Source: Saprolegnia diclina VS20 (Eukaryota; Oomycota; Saprolegniomycetes; Saprolegniales; Saprolegniaceae). Taken from it: a stretch of 64,000 nucleotides of DNA. The stretch lies in NCBI RefSeq assembly GCF_000281045.1, contig NW_008246077.1, positions 700,193-764,192 of the forward strand, given 5' to 3'. Numbering within the stretch: position 1 is the first letter of the stretch; each line of letters begins with the position of its first letter. Both the position numbers and the translations under genes were made by a program. The notes below the pieces were generated by a model that did not search any database, was not told where the DNA came from, and saw nothing but the letters and a program-made list of their open reading frames with translations. Positions 33,075-44,686 of this stretch are shown here, piece by piece.

Positions 33075-34529
33075 ATGTACCGCCTGCAGTGCGTCGCCCA
33101 GCAGTATGCATGGGGCAAGAAGGGCTCCAAGAGCGCCGTCGCCGCCTTGAAGGTCCGCCCATGTGCTTGGCGCCGTCATGCTCAGCTCTCTTCTAGTCGG
33201 CGAGCGAGCACACCTTCAAGGTGCAAGAAGACGAGACGTACGCCGAGCTCTGGATGGGCACGCACCCCAACGGCCCGTCCAAGATCGTCGGCCACGATGG
33301 CACGATTGAGCTCCTCTCGGATTGGCTTCAGGTGCGCGCGCATATGCTGGCGAGAGCTCATGAGGCGTAGGCGCACCCCGAGGCGCTTGGCGACATTGAC
33401 GGCGACATTCCGTACCTCTTCAAGGTCCTCTCTGTAAACACGGCGCTGTCCATCCAGGCCCACCCGGACAAAGATACGGCCGAGAAGCTTCACGCCGAGT
33501 TCCCACTCATCTACAAGGACGACAACCACAAGCCCGAGATGGCGATCGCGGTCAATCGCTTCGAAGCGCTGTACGTTCTCGTCTCAGCAGCCTGGTGGTC
33601 TCTCACGCCGCATGTTGTAGGTGCCGGTTCCGCCCGATCGAAAAGATTGTAGAACACATCCAGGAGGTCCCGGAGCTGCGCGCGCTCGTGGACCCGGAGA
33701 TCTCGAACGCGCTCATCGAAAGCCACGACCGCGACACGCTCCGAGCGTTCTTCCAGGCGCTTGTCTACTGCGACCACGACGAGGCAATTGCGCAGTTGGC
33801 CAACCACCGCGAGCGTCTCGAGGCCATGGACGAACGCACGCCGCTGCAGAAGCTGGTTTTGCGCTTGAACGACCAGTACCCAAACGACATTGGCGCGTTT
33901 TGCCCGTATTTGCTCAACTACCTCGTCATGGAGCCTGGCGACGCAGTCTTCCTCGGCGCCAACGAGCCCCACGCGTACCTCTCGGGTACCTACCTCTCTA
34001 GCACGTGTCCTTGTCTGACATGGTTGCAGGCGACTGCATTGAATGCATGGCGTGCTCGGACAACGTCGTGCGTGCCGGGCTCACGCCCAAGTTCATTGAC
34101 AAGACGACGCTCTGCGACATGCTCACCTACGAGTAAGCAACACGCGATCTCTACGTAGTGCAACTCACCACTTTTTTCAGAGCGGGCACGCCGCCGATCG
34201 GCCAAGGCACTGCGATCGACGCGGTATTGACCGAGTACACGCCGCCCGTGCCCGAGTTTCAGGTGCAGCGCATGGACATGGCGCCGCTGGAGCACTACAC
34301 GCTGGCACCGGCAACAGGTCCTTCGATCTTGCTCGTGCTCTCGGGCCAAGGGTACGCCCACTTTTCACCCACCGACGACGACGACGACGACGACGCGCTG
34401 ACGTCCAAGCTGGAACTGTCGACGGGGCATGTGTTTTTCGTGCCTGCCGGCCAAAAGCTGGCGTTCGAGAGCGGAATTCAAGGCCTGACCGTGTACCGCT
34501 CGTGCCCAAACGAAGGCCCGCACGCGTAG
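33075..34529 (+). CDS. MPI: Mannose-6-phosphate isomerase, type I
   Basis: Six exons: 33075-33152, 33197-33331, 33371-33570, 33621-33985, 34030-34132 and 34181-34529. The enzyme converts fructose-6-phosphate and mannose-6-phosphate, feeding GDP-mannose and glycoprotein/glucan synthesis. Zn-site and family motifs are intact: [66 protein letters not shown] and the [20 protein letters not shown] block. A run of seven Asp residues in the C-terminal domain (about 34374-34397) is an expansion not typical of the family. The first intron has a GTCCGC donor. Confidence 0.95.
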
Positions 34530-34837
34530 AAGAGAGCTTTTCGCATCGCGCGCATTAATTATAAGGTTTTCGTTGTTTCCCTGCTCGCCGGCAAGAGTAC
34601 CTACTAGTAGCAGCTTGGTCCAGCGAACGCGGTCGTAAGCGTCGTCGCAGCGCTGGGTTTGTAGCGGAAGGTTCGTGCGGCGATCGAACTTGGAAGATCG
34701 CCACATCCGTCGACGGATTTTTGCAACAGAGGGACCGTTGGTTTGAAGGAGTGGACCGTTTCATGAACGAAACCGCAATATTATCCGGCGCATATTATCC
34801 GGACACGGCCGCAGATTTGCGCCAGTCATCTTGCAGG
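34530..34837. promoter_or_regulatory. Intergenic region with TTATCCGG promoter motifs
   Basis: TTATCCGG (34781-34788) and TTATCCGGA (34795-34803) end 34 bp before the start codon at 34838. The rest shows nothing recognisable. Confidence 0.45.
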
Positions 34838-34906
34838 ATGGCCAAGAACAAGAAGGCCAAGCAGCCGCCGGCGACCGACGCGGCCAAGGCGCCGACAAAG
34901 TCCGCT
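34838..34906 (+). CDS. 5' end of a gene cut by the assembly gap
   Basis: A start codon directly downstream of two TTATCCGG motifs opens a Lys/Ala-rich N terminus (MAKNKKAKQPPATD), then runs into 100 N. Only 23 codons are visible, too few to name the protein. Such basic leaders occur on many nuclear, ribosomal and tail-anchored proteins. Confidence 0.45.
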
Positions 34907-35006
34907 NNNNNNNNNNNNNNNNNNNNNNNNNNNNNNNNNNNNNNNNNNNNNNNNNNNNNNNNNNNNNNNNNNNNNNNNNNNNNNNNNNNNNNNNNNNNNN
35001 NNNNNN
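34907..35006. other. Assembly gap of 100 N
   Basis: A run of exactly 100 N, the conventional size for a scaffold gap of unknown length. Genes on both sides are truncated by it. Confidence 0.99.
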
Positions 35007-35069
35007 CATGTAGACGTCGGCGGCGCTGATGGCGGCGGAGACGAGGGACACGGCAAGGAGGCAGAGCAT
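35007..35069 (-). CDS. 5' end of a putative secreted protein cut by the gap
   Basis: A minus-strand start at 35069 opens MLCLLAVSLVSAAISA followed by ADVYM. The hydrophobic core and small-residue A-I-S-A end look like a cleavable signal peptide with a site after residue 16-17. The frame then enters the N gap. If correct, the two genes flanking the gap converge inside it. Confidence 0.45.
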
Positions 35070-35120
35070 GATGCGAGGCCGGCTCGTTGCGAAATCTTGG
35101 TACCCTGTTGTTGCCTTGGC

Positions 35121-35197
35121 ATTGCGAATTGAGAATTGAGAATTGCGAATTGCAAATTGCGAAATGAGAATTGAGAATTGAGAATCCAGAATTGAGA
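35121..35197. repeat. Heptamer tandem repeat, about 11 units
   Basis: About eleven imperfect head-to-tail copies of ATTGAGA/ATTGCGA. It lies 50 bp upstream of the putative secreted-protein start. There are no spacers, so it is a simple minisatellite, not CRISPR. Confidence 0.85.
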
Positions 35198-35851
35198 ATC
35201 CTGGAATTCCGAGTTTTTATCTTATCTTGCGCTTTGTATGAAATACAATGCATTCGCATCGGACGCAGTGGTGCGAATTTAGCGACGGTTTCGGGAAAGC
35301 GTGCGATGTGATTGGCTATCGCAAAGATCCAAGACCATCGTTTTGACTTGTTGTTTGTATGCCGTGCGCACGCCTCGGTCGAATTCGCCTAACAAGTAGT
35401 ATCGGCCTCAGCACCACAGCCATGCCACGTCACGACCATATTGCATCAAGTGCGCCCAAACGCGTGACAACAAAATCCTAACAATCATGCTCCAATGCGC
35501 TTGCATCTTGCAAACGCATGGAATGATAAGAGTCTACTACGTAGTACTTGCTTCCTTGCACTATTAATAGTCTAACGTTAGTGGGTATCTATTTAGGCGG
35601 TAATTTGTACACACTAGCAATGCCCTCGACACTAGGCTATCTAACCAACATCGTGACTCGTTGGGTGTCGATAGGAGCGCAGTGAAATGCTTGTCCAAGC
35701 ACCTAGTCGGTTGCTGGTGTAGTATGCCCGTTTAAGTGTCGAGTTGGGTGCATGTATCCAACGGCTTTCTCGATGGATCCGGATAAGAGAGTCCGGATAA
35801 CGTGTATCCGGTCGGCTTGAACGGATTGGTCGCCACAGAAATTCATAGAGC
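35198..35851. promoter_or_regulatory. Intergenic region and CBP80 promoter
   Basis: About 650 bp without a supportable gene. Near its end three motif copies cluster: ATCCGGATA (35777-35785), TCCGGATA (35792-35799) and TATCCGG (35805-35811), the last 40 bp before the start codon. A short palindrome TACTACGTAGTA lies near 35534. Confidence 0.5.
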
Positions 35852-38761
35852 ATGGCGGACTACGGAGGCGGCTACGGCGGTCGGGACGGAGGTCGCGGGT
35901 ACAACGATGGCCCTCGGGGCGGCTACAACGACCGGGGCTTCCAGGACGGCAACCGCCGCCGGAAGCGCTCAGACGACATGTCGGACAACTATGGCAACAA
36001 GCGCCACCGCAACAACTACAACCAGCGTGGCGACTACCGCGACAACTACCGCGGTCGCCGCGACGACAACTACCGCGACAACAACCGCAACGGCGGTGAC
36101 GACGACGTCTTGGAGCTCAAGCGACGCGTCATTACGCTCGGCGACAGCGTGAACGTGAGCGACACGCACGCCGTGCGCGACGTGCTCTCGCGCTGCGGCG
36201 AGTGGCTCGGCGAGCAGCTCATGTTCCAGGCGCAGGAAATCGCGGCGCTCGTCGTGACGTGCGCGGGTCGCCTCAGCGCCAAGAGCGAGTGGTACGCGCT
36301 GCTCACGACGCTCCTCAACGAAAAGAATGGCGTCTTTGGCAAAAAGGTAGTCGAGCTCGCGTGCCAAGCGATCCAAACCGACCTCAACTGGTGGCAATCC
36401 GAGGACGACCCCGCTGAGGGCACGACCGAGCTCTTGCGCATCAAGCTTCTCGTGCGCTTCCTCGGCCACCTCGCAACGACCAAGATGATTGTGGCGGCCG
36501 ACGTGATCCAGCTCCTCGCCCACTTTGTCGCGCTCTGCACGCCCGAGCCGATCGAGCCCGACAACCGGGCCCAGCAAGATGCGACCGCGATCAAGGACTA
36601 CATTGCGTACATCGTCCTTGACACGCTTCTCCACGTACGTACCGCTTCCCATGGCTTGCACCCCACGGCTCTCACCCCATATTGTCTAGTGCGGGCATGC
36701 GCTCTCGGTGGCCGCCGAGGAGCCGTTCGACGAGCTCATCGCACAGCTCACGACGTACATGGCGTTCCGGGAAGTCGACACGACCCACTCGCGCTTCGTG
36801 CCCTCCAACAGCTGGGTCGTCCAGCGCGTGCGCCTCAACATGCTCTGCGACCCGGAAGACGACGACGTCCTCGGCGTGGCCAAGGTACACGCCAGCTCTC
36901 CTGAATCGTTGTAACGACATGCAGGCGCTGGACCCGCTGGCCGCCACGTGGACGGCGGTCGAGCAGCTCGTGGCCGGCCTTTCGCGGGACTCGACCAAGT
37001 CGGACGTCGCGCTCTACAATCCGTCGCAGTCGACGTGGAAGGTCGCTGCGCTTATGTACCCGCAGCAGTTCTTCATGACGGTCATCAAAAACACGGTGCC
37101 CTTTGCGCTGCCAACCTCGGCGTTTCCGTTTACGCTCGAGCTGTCGGCCGTACGCCACTCCACGTCCTATCCGCGTCCTTAGTTCTATGTCTTTTTTGTA
37201 GATTCACGCCAAGAAGCTGCCGTCGTACTCGGTCGTCTTTCGCATCCTCAACGACGAGAGCGGTCCGATGGGTATCGCGATTGCGCAAATGCACTTGCCG
37301 TCGTACCTCGTCGCCCGGAGCTACTTTGAAGACATTCTCAAGGTCGGTTTGTTTCAACGTATCAAGCGATTTTATGGAATGTCGCAGGCGTTTGCGCCGT
37401 CGGTCGCCGAGACGTCCAAGCAACTGCTCACGTGTGCGCATTGGCTCAACGCGCGCTTGGACAACGTCCAGGCCGAGTTTATTCTCGTCGAGACGCTTCT
37501 CGTGCACATTTTGCAGCACCGCGACGTGCCGTTTGGCGGGGCCGTCCTCTACCAGATGCTCAAGCAAGACGCCAAGACGATCCAGAGCGCGCTCGCGATC
37601 CTCATGGAGCTCCTCTTCCGGCAGATTCCCAACATGCAGATGGGCACGCTCGACGTCTTTGTGCGCTTCTTCTCGCTCTTCCTCTCCAACTTCGAGTACA
37701 AGTGGCCGTGGGCGCACTGGAACTACGTGCTCGACGCGCAGGCCGACGACGCGCAGCGCCTCTTTGTCTCGGCCGTCCTCGAGCGCTGCGTGCGTCTGAG
37801 CTACCGCCAGCACATGCAGTCGGTGCTCCCCGAGGCGTTCCACATGCTTTTGCCGCCCAACCCGCTGCACATCATTCGGTTCCGCCAAGACGAAGCCGGC
37901 GCGTTTGAAGCCAACATGAACGCGACGCTCCAGGATGTGTACGAAGACATTCTGTCCAAAATCAAGGCGCGGGACGACGCGGCGGTCATTGAAGCGTGGT
38001 GCACCGAAAAGAAGGCGTCGCTCGACAAGGCGATCGTGCTGGAAATGGTCGTCTCGGCGCTCCTTGAAGCCGGCTCGGCCACGTTTACGCACTTTCGGAG
38101 CCTCTTGGAGAAGTACCAAGAGCTCTTGGCGACGCTCACGGCGTCGACGGACGATGCGCTCGCCGCCATCAACGCGGTCGGCGCCGTTTGGGAGCAGTCG
38201 CCGCAACACGTGATTCTCATTCTGAGCCTCATGATGCGCCACAAGGTGCTCACGTCGACGGCGATCTCGACGTGGATGTTTAGTGCCGACGCTGTCCAGC
38301 AGTACAGCTGGTGCGTCGACGTATTGCACTTTTCATGAGTCTCATACGATGGGTAGGCATTATGTGTGGGAGATTCTCGACAACTCGATCGTCTACGGCA
38401 TCGAGCGCGTTGAAGCCAACCCGGAGGACGCGGCGGCGCTCGACGACCTGCAAGCGATGCTCCGCGCAGTCCTCGAGGTACGCTTGATTCCGTCAGGCCA
38501 GAATTAATGATCGTGCGTGGTTAGGGTTTCATGAAGGTCATTGCGGACCACAAGTTTTCGTGCGACAAGGAAGGCACGTCGTTCAAGGACAATTGGTACA
38601 ACAGCACGCTTGCGCGCATGAAGGCGGTCGGTCGGCGCTTCCGCGTCGCGCTCCAGCCGCTGTTGCCGGCGCTCGAGAGTGGTGTGTTTGCGGCCGCCGG
38701 CGCCGAGCAGGACGTGTGCACAGTCTTCCACTACATCAAAGAGTCGTATCAAGCCAAGTAG
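35852..38761 (+). CDS. NCBP1: Nuclear cap-binding protein subunit 1 (CBP80/NCBP1)
   Basis: Seven exons: 35852-36634, 36690-36884, 36925-37149, 37202-37342, 37388-38310, 38357-38477 and 38525-38761. CBP80 pairs with CBP20 to bind the mRNA cap in the nucleus. An RGG/Tyr/Asp-rich N terminus (about 80 residues) precedes the helical MIF4G repeats: GEWLGEQLMFQAQEIAALVV, VVELACQAIQTDLNWWQSED. The MIF4G-like C-terminal signature is RFFSLFLSNFEYKWPWAHW, LPPNPLHIIRF and LMMRHKVLTSTAISTWMFS. Length and blocks match the family. Intron 4 (37343-37387, 45 bp) is a multiple of three without a stop, so its retention would add 15 residues. Confidence 0.93.
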
Positions 38762-38827
38762 GATCGGTCGACGACGAAACAACTAAGAGCAACTAAGAGC
38801 AGACGACGCTTATATATCGACGGCAAA

Positions 38828-41265
38828 TTAAGACTTTTCCAACTCAACGCTCGCGTTGAGAAAGCTCACGTTGACCGGTCGCGGCGCGCTCTTGATCAGA
38901 CTTGCCACTTGACTTGTTGAGAGCGCTTGCGTCGACTGCCCGTTCACCGTGACGAGCTGCGCGCCAATTTGGACGCGTCCGTCGAGTTCGACCTCGCCCT
39001 TGGTGCCGAGGGGCCCCGGGAGGAAGCTCGTAATGATCGGGAACTGGTTGGGCTCAATGTTGGCGAGCGAGAGGTGCAACGACGCCTTGTGGACCAGCAC
39101 ATGGATCCGCCGTGGCCGGCGCGCACGGCTGCCAATCAAATCCGTCTCCTTCGGACTCGCATCGGGCGATGACGACCGCGGCTTGGACGTCAGTGGCAGC
39201 TTCTTCGTGCTCGGACTCTCGGTGGCGATCGGTCGCTGTGACGCGGTCTGTGCACGAGGCCAGGATGATGAGAAGCTATGGGGGCATCATCGAGTGGGAC
39301 GTACAAGTGCGTCCGACGTTTTGAGTTTCTTCGGCAGACTTGGCATCTCAGCAACAGCCTTGCCCGACACCGTCTCGGTCGCTGGGCGCTTCTTCGTCGC
39401 ATTGGACGGCGACGGCAAGTTCTCTGCCTTGATTGACGGCTCGGGCTTGCCCTACGCGTGCGTGTGTTGAAGGCGGCGCTTCCATCGTGGGTGACCGTAC
39501 CGACACGTCACTTGGCTTCTTGTTGCCAACCTTTTCGCTGTGTGCGGCGGAAGGTGGTGACGACGCTGCCGTGGCGGTGGTCGTGGCAAGCGTGCGCTTG
39601 CTTGGGGAGGTCGACGGGCGTTGTCGTTCTTCTTCCTCCGCCTCGTCGTCCGACGACGACTCTGAAATGGTATCGTACGAAGACGCCTCGTAGTCAGCTT
39701 CGGCGCTAAGGTCCTCCGTCCCATCTGAATCTACCAAGTCCGAGTCGTCGTCTGAGGTCATAAAGACTTCCAAGACCCCACCGACGACGGCTGCAATGAC
39801 TTCCGAGCTGAGCGGTTCATGGCGTGTTGTCGGTGGAGGGAGAGGTGCAACAGCAGGCGCTGCCAACGGCTTAGCAGCAGATGCTGCCGACGGCTTGGCT
39901 GCAGGTGCTGCCGACGGCTTGGCAGCAGGTGGCGGCACGACTGGCACAGCCGTCGGCTTGGCAGGCACTGCTATCGGCTTGAGAGGCACTGCCGTCGGCT
40001 TGGCAGGCGCTGTCGATGACTTGGCAGGCGCTGTCGATGACTTGGCAGGCGCTGTCGACGGCTTGGCAGCGGGTGGCTGCACGACCGGCACTGCGACTGG
40101 AGTTGCCAGCGACGGTCGCTTTGTGGCAGGCTCGACGCTTGGCCCGGGTGTCGGCTTGGGGGCCAGCGCAGGCGCAGTTGACTTCGGCGTCGCGGCCTTG
40201 GGGTTTACAGGCTTGAGCGTCGGAAGGCGCGCTGCGCTTTGTGCGAGGGTGGGCAGTGGGGTCGATGCCTCGGCAACCGCACTCTTCTTGGACCTGGGCT
40301 TCCGGAACGAGAGCGTCAGTGGTCGAGTGCACCCGTTGATCATGTGCGCGACCTCCTCGACAGGCCGGCCACGGATGGGCACGCCGTTTATGGCGACGAG
40401 GATATCGAGCTTGGAGATGGCGTTTGAGGCCTTGGCCTCGCCCGGCTGGCCGTCGTCCGTGTTGAGGAGGTCGTTGACAATCACATTCGTGCCCTTCTGC
40501 CCGAGCGCAATGTAGATTGAGCGGCCCCAAAACTTAACGTTGGCGACGGCGTCCGGTGCCTGGGGCGCGGTGACGGCGTCGGGTGTGTAGATGGCCAGGT
40601 CTTCGACGCGCACGATGCGTTCGGTCGGCATCTGCAGGCGATAGAGTCGTTGAGCACCCCATGCATTCGATAGGGATCGTACCGCGGGTGCGAGCTCGAC
40701 GAGCAAGTCGAGTTTCTTCATGTAGTCGTAGTCGCCGTCCTCAAAGTTGAGGCGGTAGACCAACTCGCCATCGTCCATCTTGGACGACGCGACCGTCACG
40801 AGGTACAGCTCGTCGTTGTCGTACGTCTTGTAAAACTGGACGCCAAGAAGGAGGTCGGGAACCTTCTCGAGGACGGCGACCAGGTCGACGTGTGACGAGC
40901 GCGTCGTAGGTGCGTCGTGCGTCCACTTGACCTTGACGAGCCCACTCTCGTTGTAGTCGGCGCTGTAGAAGCTCACGCCGTCGAGGGAGCAGACCTTGCC
41001 CGTTTGGCCTTCATCGAACGTAAGCTGCATACCTGCCGCCCTCGTCATGAGCCACCGAGATGCCATGCACGTTGCCAACTGTACCGTCCAGCTGCAGGCG
41101 CTTGGCTCGGATCGCGAGCTCGGCCGAGACGACGACCGTCGACCCATCCGGCAGCTTGAGCTTGTAGCTGACGTTCTTGACGAAGGCCGTGAGGACGCCG
41201 GCGACGCCGCCGCTCGAGAGCTGCGTGCCCACGAGGTGGTCGTACCACGTGCTGATGGCCGACAT
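38828..41265 (-). CDS. PDZ-domain protein with Pro/Ala/Lys repeat linker
   Basis: Exons, high to low: 41265-41085, 41032-39501, 39451-39305 and 39247-38828; about 759 residues. The N-terminal ~230 residues include a Tudor-like DGELVYRLNFEDGDYDY segment. A first PDZ-like domain follows (SIYIALGQKGTNVIVND to DILVAINGVPIRGRPVEEVA). A low-complexity linker then repeats short KPSTAPA/KSSTAPA-type units, followed by an acidic Ser stretch and Lys/Ser/Thr-rich tail. The C terminus is a second PDZ (IITSFLPGPLGTKGEVELDG, GAQLVTVNGQSTQALS). It is likely a membrane-associated or cytoskeletal scaffold; ligands are unknown. The start at 41265 leaves a 90-bp divergent promoter. Confidence 0.78.
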
Positions 41266-41355
41266 GGTGCTGGCTGGCCGATCACAACTGGCCAAGTCCG
41301 GGAATTGCTCCGGGTTTTTTCCGTCCAATCAATCGAAAGCTATTTTTTGTTCACG

Positions 41356-42084
41356 ATGTGGAAGCCAGGGACCGCCAAGCCGACCGAGGCCAAGCCGGTG
41401 GTTGCCAAGACGCCGGCCGCCGAGGCCAAGAAGGCTGCCGCCGAGGCCAAGAAGGCAGCGGCGCCCAAGGCGCCCAAGCCAACGCTGTCGCAAAACACCC
41501 TCGCCATGAAGGTACGACGCTCGACCATCATGACGAGAATGATGCTTGACAGCATGCGATCCACTAGTTTATGCAGCGCAAGAACACGGCTGCGGTCGTC
41601 CAAGAGGTCAAAAAGCACGACGACGATGACTGGGACATGGACGGCGACGCTGCCGACACGGACGGCAAGTACGTATTCCTGCACTTGATGCCAACAGTCG
41701 ACTCATGCATAATGACAGGCTCGTGGTCATCAAGGACCCGTCCGACCCGGCGATCGAGAAGCAGCTTGGCCGGCGGTCGTTTGGTGGCTTCAACGCTGCT
41801 GTCGAGGTAGGCTGCGACTGGCGCGCGGCGTGCATGGATGCCAGCATGTTCTTCTAGGAGGAGCTCAAGGCGGCGACGACGCAGCGCCGTCACTCGGAAG
41901 CCAACAAGCGCGCACTCAAGGAGGAGGTGTCGGCCGAAGAGATGGCAGACCGGTACGTCCTTGATCTCGCTAGCAACGCGCTGCATCATGCTGCTCGTAT
42001 AGCATGATCAAATACACGGGGCTGCGGAATAACGGCGCTGGCAACCAGCGGGACCGCCCGAAGAAGCGACAGAAGAAGGCATAG
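41356..42084 (+). CDS. MPHOSPH6: M-phase phosphoprotein 6 homologue (exosome cofactor)
   Basis: Exons 41356-41511, 41568-41668, 41719-41806, 41856-41952 and 42003-42084; about 174 residues. MPP6 binds RRP6/exosome and RNA in the nucleus and helps 5.8S rRNA maturation. The family signature is split by introns: TLAMK joined to FMQRKN, GRRSFGGFNAAVE, VSAEEMADR and a basic tail (NQRDRPKKRQKKA). An Ala/Lys-rich leader precedes it (EAKKAAAEAKKAAAPK). All junctions keep frame. Confidence 0.85.
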
Positions 42085-42197
42085 TTGTCCATATTGCCAT
42101 AGACTAGACCCGAGCATAAGCGCGTTCAATATGACAATATTCGATATTAGGTAAAAATAGCCACACCACGCTAAATTCGCAGTGCAAGGTAACGTGG

Positions 42198-44686
42198 ATG
42201 GTCATGGCCGAGGCGCCGCTCAAGGCGTCGTCCGTGCGCCAGCTGCCCGAGCTTCCGGCGCGCGACTCCATGGACGTGCTCCAGAAGGTCCACGGCTTTT
42301 ACGAGGTCAAGAACGAAGACGACTTGCGGCAGTGCATGGAAGGCCTCAACGCTCTCTTCAGCCGCGCGATCGATCTCGAGATGGACGTCGAGGCGGCGCC
42401 ACGCAAGCCAGCACCACGCATCAAGAAAGCACCTCGGCCCGCAACGACGCCACGAAGCCCGCGGTCGACCGCCTACCTCGACCGCGCTGCCGAGATTTTG
42501 GCGGCGACCGATTCCAATGCCCTCTTCCCCCTCCTCCAGGTAGTGCATGGTCAGCATTTAGCCGCTTGAACGCGATCCTAGTCGCCCGACATGCAGCACG
42601 CGCTCAACGTTACGGGCATTCGACCGGAGGACTTGGTGGCGAAAGCGCAAGAGGACTTTATCAAGGAGCGCGACCGGTACTGCGATCGTTGACGCAACGC
42701 GCTCAGAGAATCGACTGCGTAGGGCGTGGCGCGTGCCCTCCGAAGTCGCTGCGATGCGCTTCAAGCACTATGAAAAGTCCCGGAAGAGCAGCGTTGCCCT
42801 TCTGCTGCAAGTCGCCGAATCGCAGGAAGTACCCCAGTCGGACGACGCCAAAGACTTTGACCGAGAGCTCGACCACGAGCGCCGGCTCCTTGAAGAGATG
42901 ATTCGCGGACGGCTTCGCTACGAAAAGGTGGCCACCCTCAACCAACAACGAAAGCTTTTGACCCCTACTAGGTGCTCGAGAGAGAGGCCGAAGTGATCCG
43001 CCGGAAGCGCGCCAAGTTCCTCGTACGTACTGGCCCTTGCATGTGTTGTACTCCACGCTGGACAAGGTGCAAGAGAATGGCGTCTTTCAGCGCCGCGGCG
43101 ACGCGCCCCCCGCGTTCAAAGATCACGTGCACGCCGAACGGTAGACGCTGCGAAATCGATGTCGCTCGAGGTGTCGCCGTAGGTCCGAGGCCAACCGGCT
43201 CAAGATGGAGCGCGTTCGGGCGCAGCGGCAGCTCCTCGAGCAGGTACTGTGAACGCGTGTCACGTCTCTAGTTACAAGGCTATCACGCTAACTAGACCAA
43301 GCAAGAGAACGCAGATGCGCGCCGGCGCTACGAACAGTCGCGGGCTGCGCAGACGAAGAAAGAAAAGGACGACCAGCTCAAACTCAAGCGCGTGCTTGGC
43401 GACGAGCGCGAGCGGAAGCGGCTACAGGTCAACCGCATGACCCACTTTTCAAGCCCGTGCCAAATAACCACGGTGGCGTGCAGGTCGTTGAAGACGCGAG
43501 AGAGCTCGACCGGCAGCGGCGCGAATGCATTGAGCTCGCTCTTCACGAAAGGGTTTGTCGACAGACCGCACATGCCATCGTGTTGAAGAAGAGCGTAGGA
43601 AGCGCACTTGGAAGCGACTCGCAAGCGAGCGCTGCACAGTAATATGCTCGCCAACGAGGTAATGGGAACAACAACATCGACGCGCTTTCGTCACGTGGCG
43701 TCGAGTAGCGCAAGCGTCTCGCACAGCACGCGCGCGAAGTGACAGTCCAGCGCGCCAAGAACATTCAGTCGTTCAAAACGAACGAAGCGAGCAAGAAGCT
43801 CCACGCGACGACCGAGCGCGTCGACAACCTCAAGGTTCGTAGTCATGCTGGTACCTTTGCTGCTGCAAGAATCTTGGGCCGCAGGAGATTCGCCGCGCAA
43901 TTCTACAAGAGCGCAACCGCATCCATGTGCTCACGCGCAGTCGCAAAGCCCACTGCAAAAGCCTGCGCGATGAAATCGACGTGCTGCCGGTAGCGTTCCG
44001 ATACATTGATACTTTTCGCCACTTTAGGGGTAGGGACCAGGCGAATACAGCGTGCGGTGGGCCGACCACACGCGTGGTGGGTACATTGGCCACGCAGTCG
44101 CAACCGAGACTGTCCCGCACACACCGGTGCGTCACCTTTGCTCGAGCTTATATTGTTTAGTCGTTACTGATAATGATGTTGTTGATAATGAATTAGGGAC
44201 CGGGCGCCTACGACGAGCTGAGCTCGATCGCCGACGCAATGCGAACGTCCGGCCACGCGTTTCCCAAGAGCCGGTCGCTCGAGACGCTCGAGGGCCCGCC
44301 GACACCGTACGTCCTTGCATGTTGTAGCACGGTGAATCGCATGCCACGTTGTAGCGGTCCGGGACAGTACATGGATCCACTGCGGCCGCACAAAGCGCTG
44401 GGTCCGTCCTTTCCCCTTGCGACGATCACGCCGTTTGATTTGAGCTTGCGCCACGCAGCTGAGCTGCCGGTAAGCAAACCTCGCAATCAGCAGTGCTAAA
44501 GAGTTTGTGGAGGCCCCGTGCGACTACTCGGCCACCACCGCAGTGCCGTCGCACTCCAAAGCGACCAAGGTCTTCAAGCGGTCGCTGCATGCAATGACAA
44601 CGTCGTACCTCCATGCGTGCCAGGGCGCGGGCGAAGTCATGATCGACAAGGACGTTCGTGCGCTCGAGGCCGAGCCGCCCGAGTGA
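42198..44686 (+). CDS. Coiled-coil protein with C-terminal STPGR (SHIPPO) repeats
   Basis: Fifteen exons: 42198-42539, 42582-42676, 42723-42927, 42972-43022, 43067-43140, 43183-43243, 43296-43427, 43484-43552, 43599-43658, 43707-43834, 43885-43989, 44034-44126, 44197-44306, 44355-44469 and 44504-44686; introns 34-70 bp, all in frame. The middle is a long Arg/Glu/Leu-rich coiled coil (RRYEQSRAAQTKKEKDD, LDHERRLLEEMIRG). The end has three sperm-tail PG-rich repeats: GPGEYSVRW, GPGAYDELS and GPGQYMDPL. STPGR proteins are associated with axonemal microtubules, so a flagellar role in zoospores is expected. Confidence 0.8.

Noticed and set aside
35121-35197. CRISPR-like array
   Set aside because: Units are 7 bp with no spacers, in a eukaryotic context; it is a simple tandem repeat.
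37130-38329. 399-codon minus-strand ORF
   Set aside because: Antisense to CBP80 exons with Arg/His/Val-rich shadow composition and no motif.
39796-40515. 239-codon Gly/Ala-rich plus-strand ORF
   Set aside because: Complement of the Pro/Ala/Lys repeat linker of the PDZ gene; its repetitive appearance comes from that linker.
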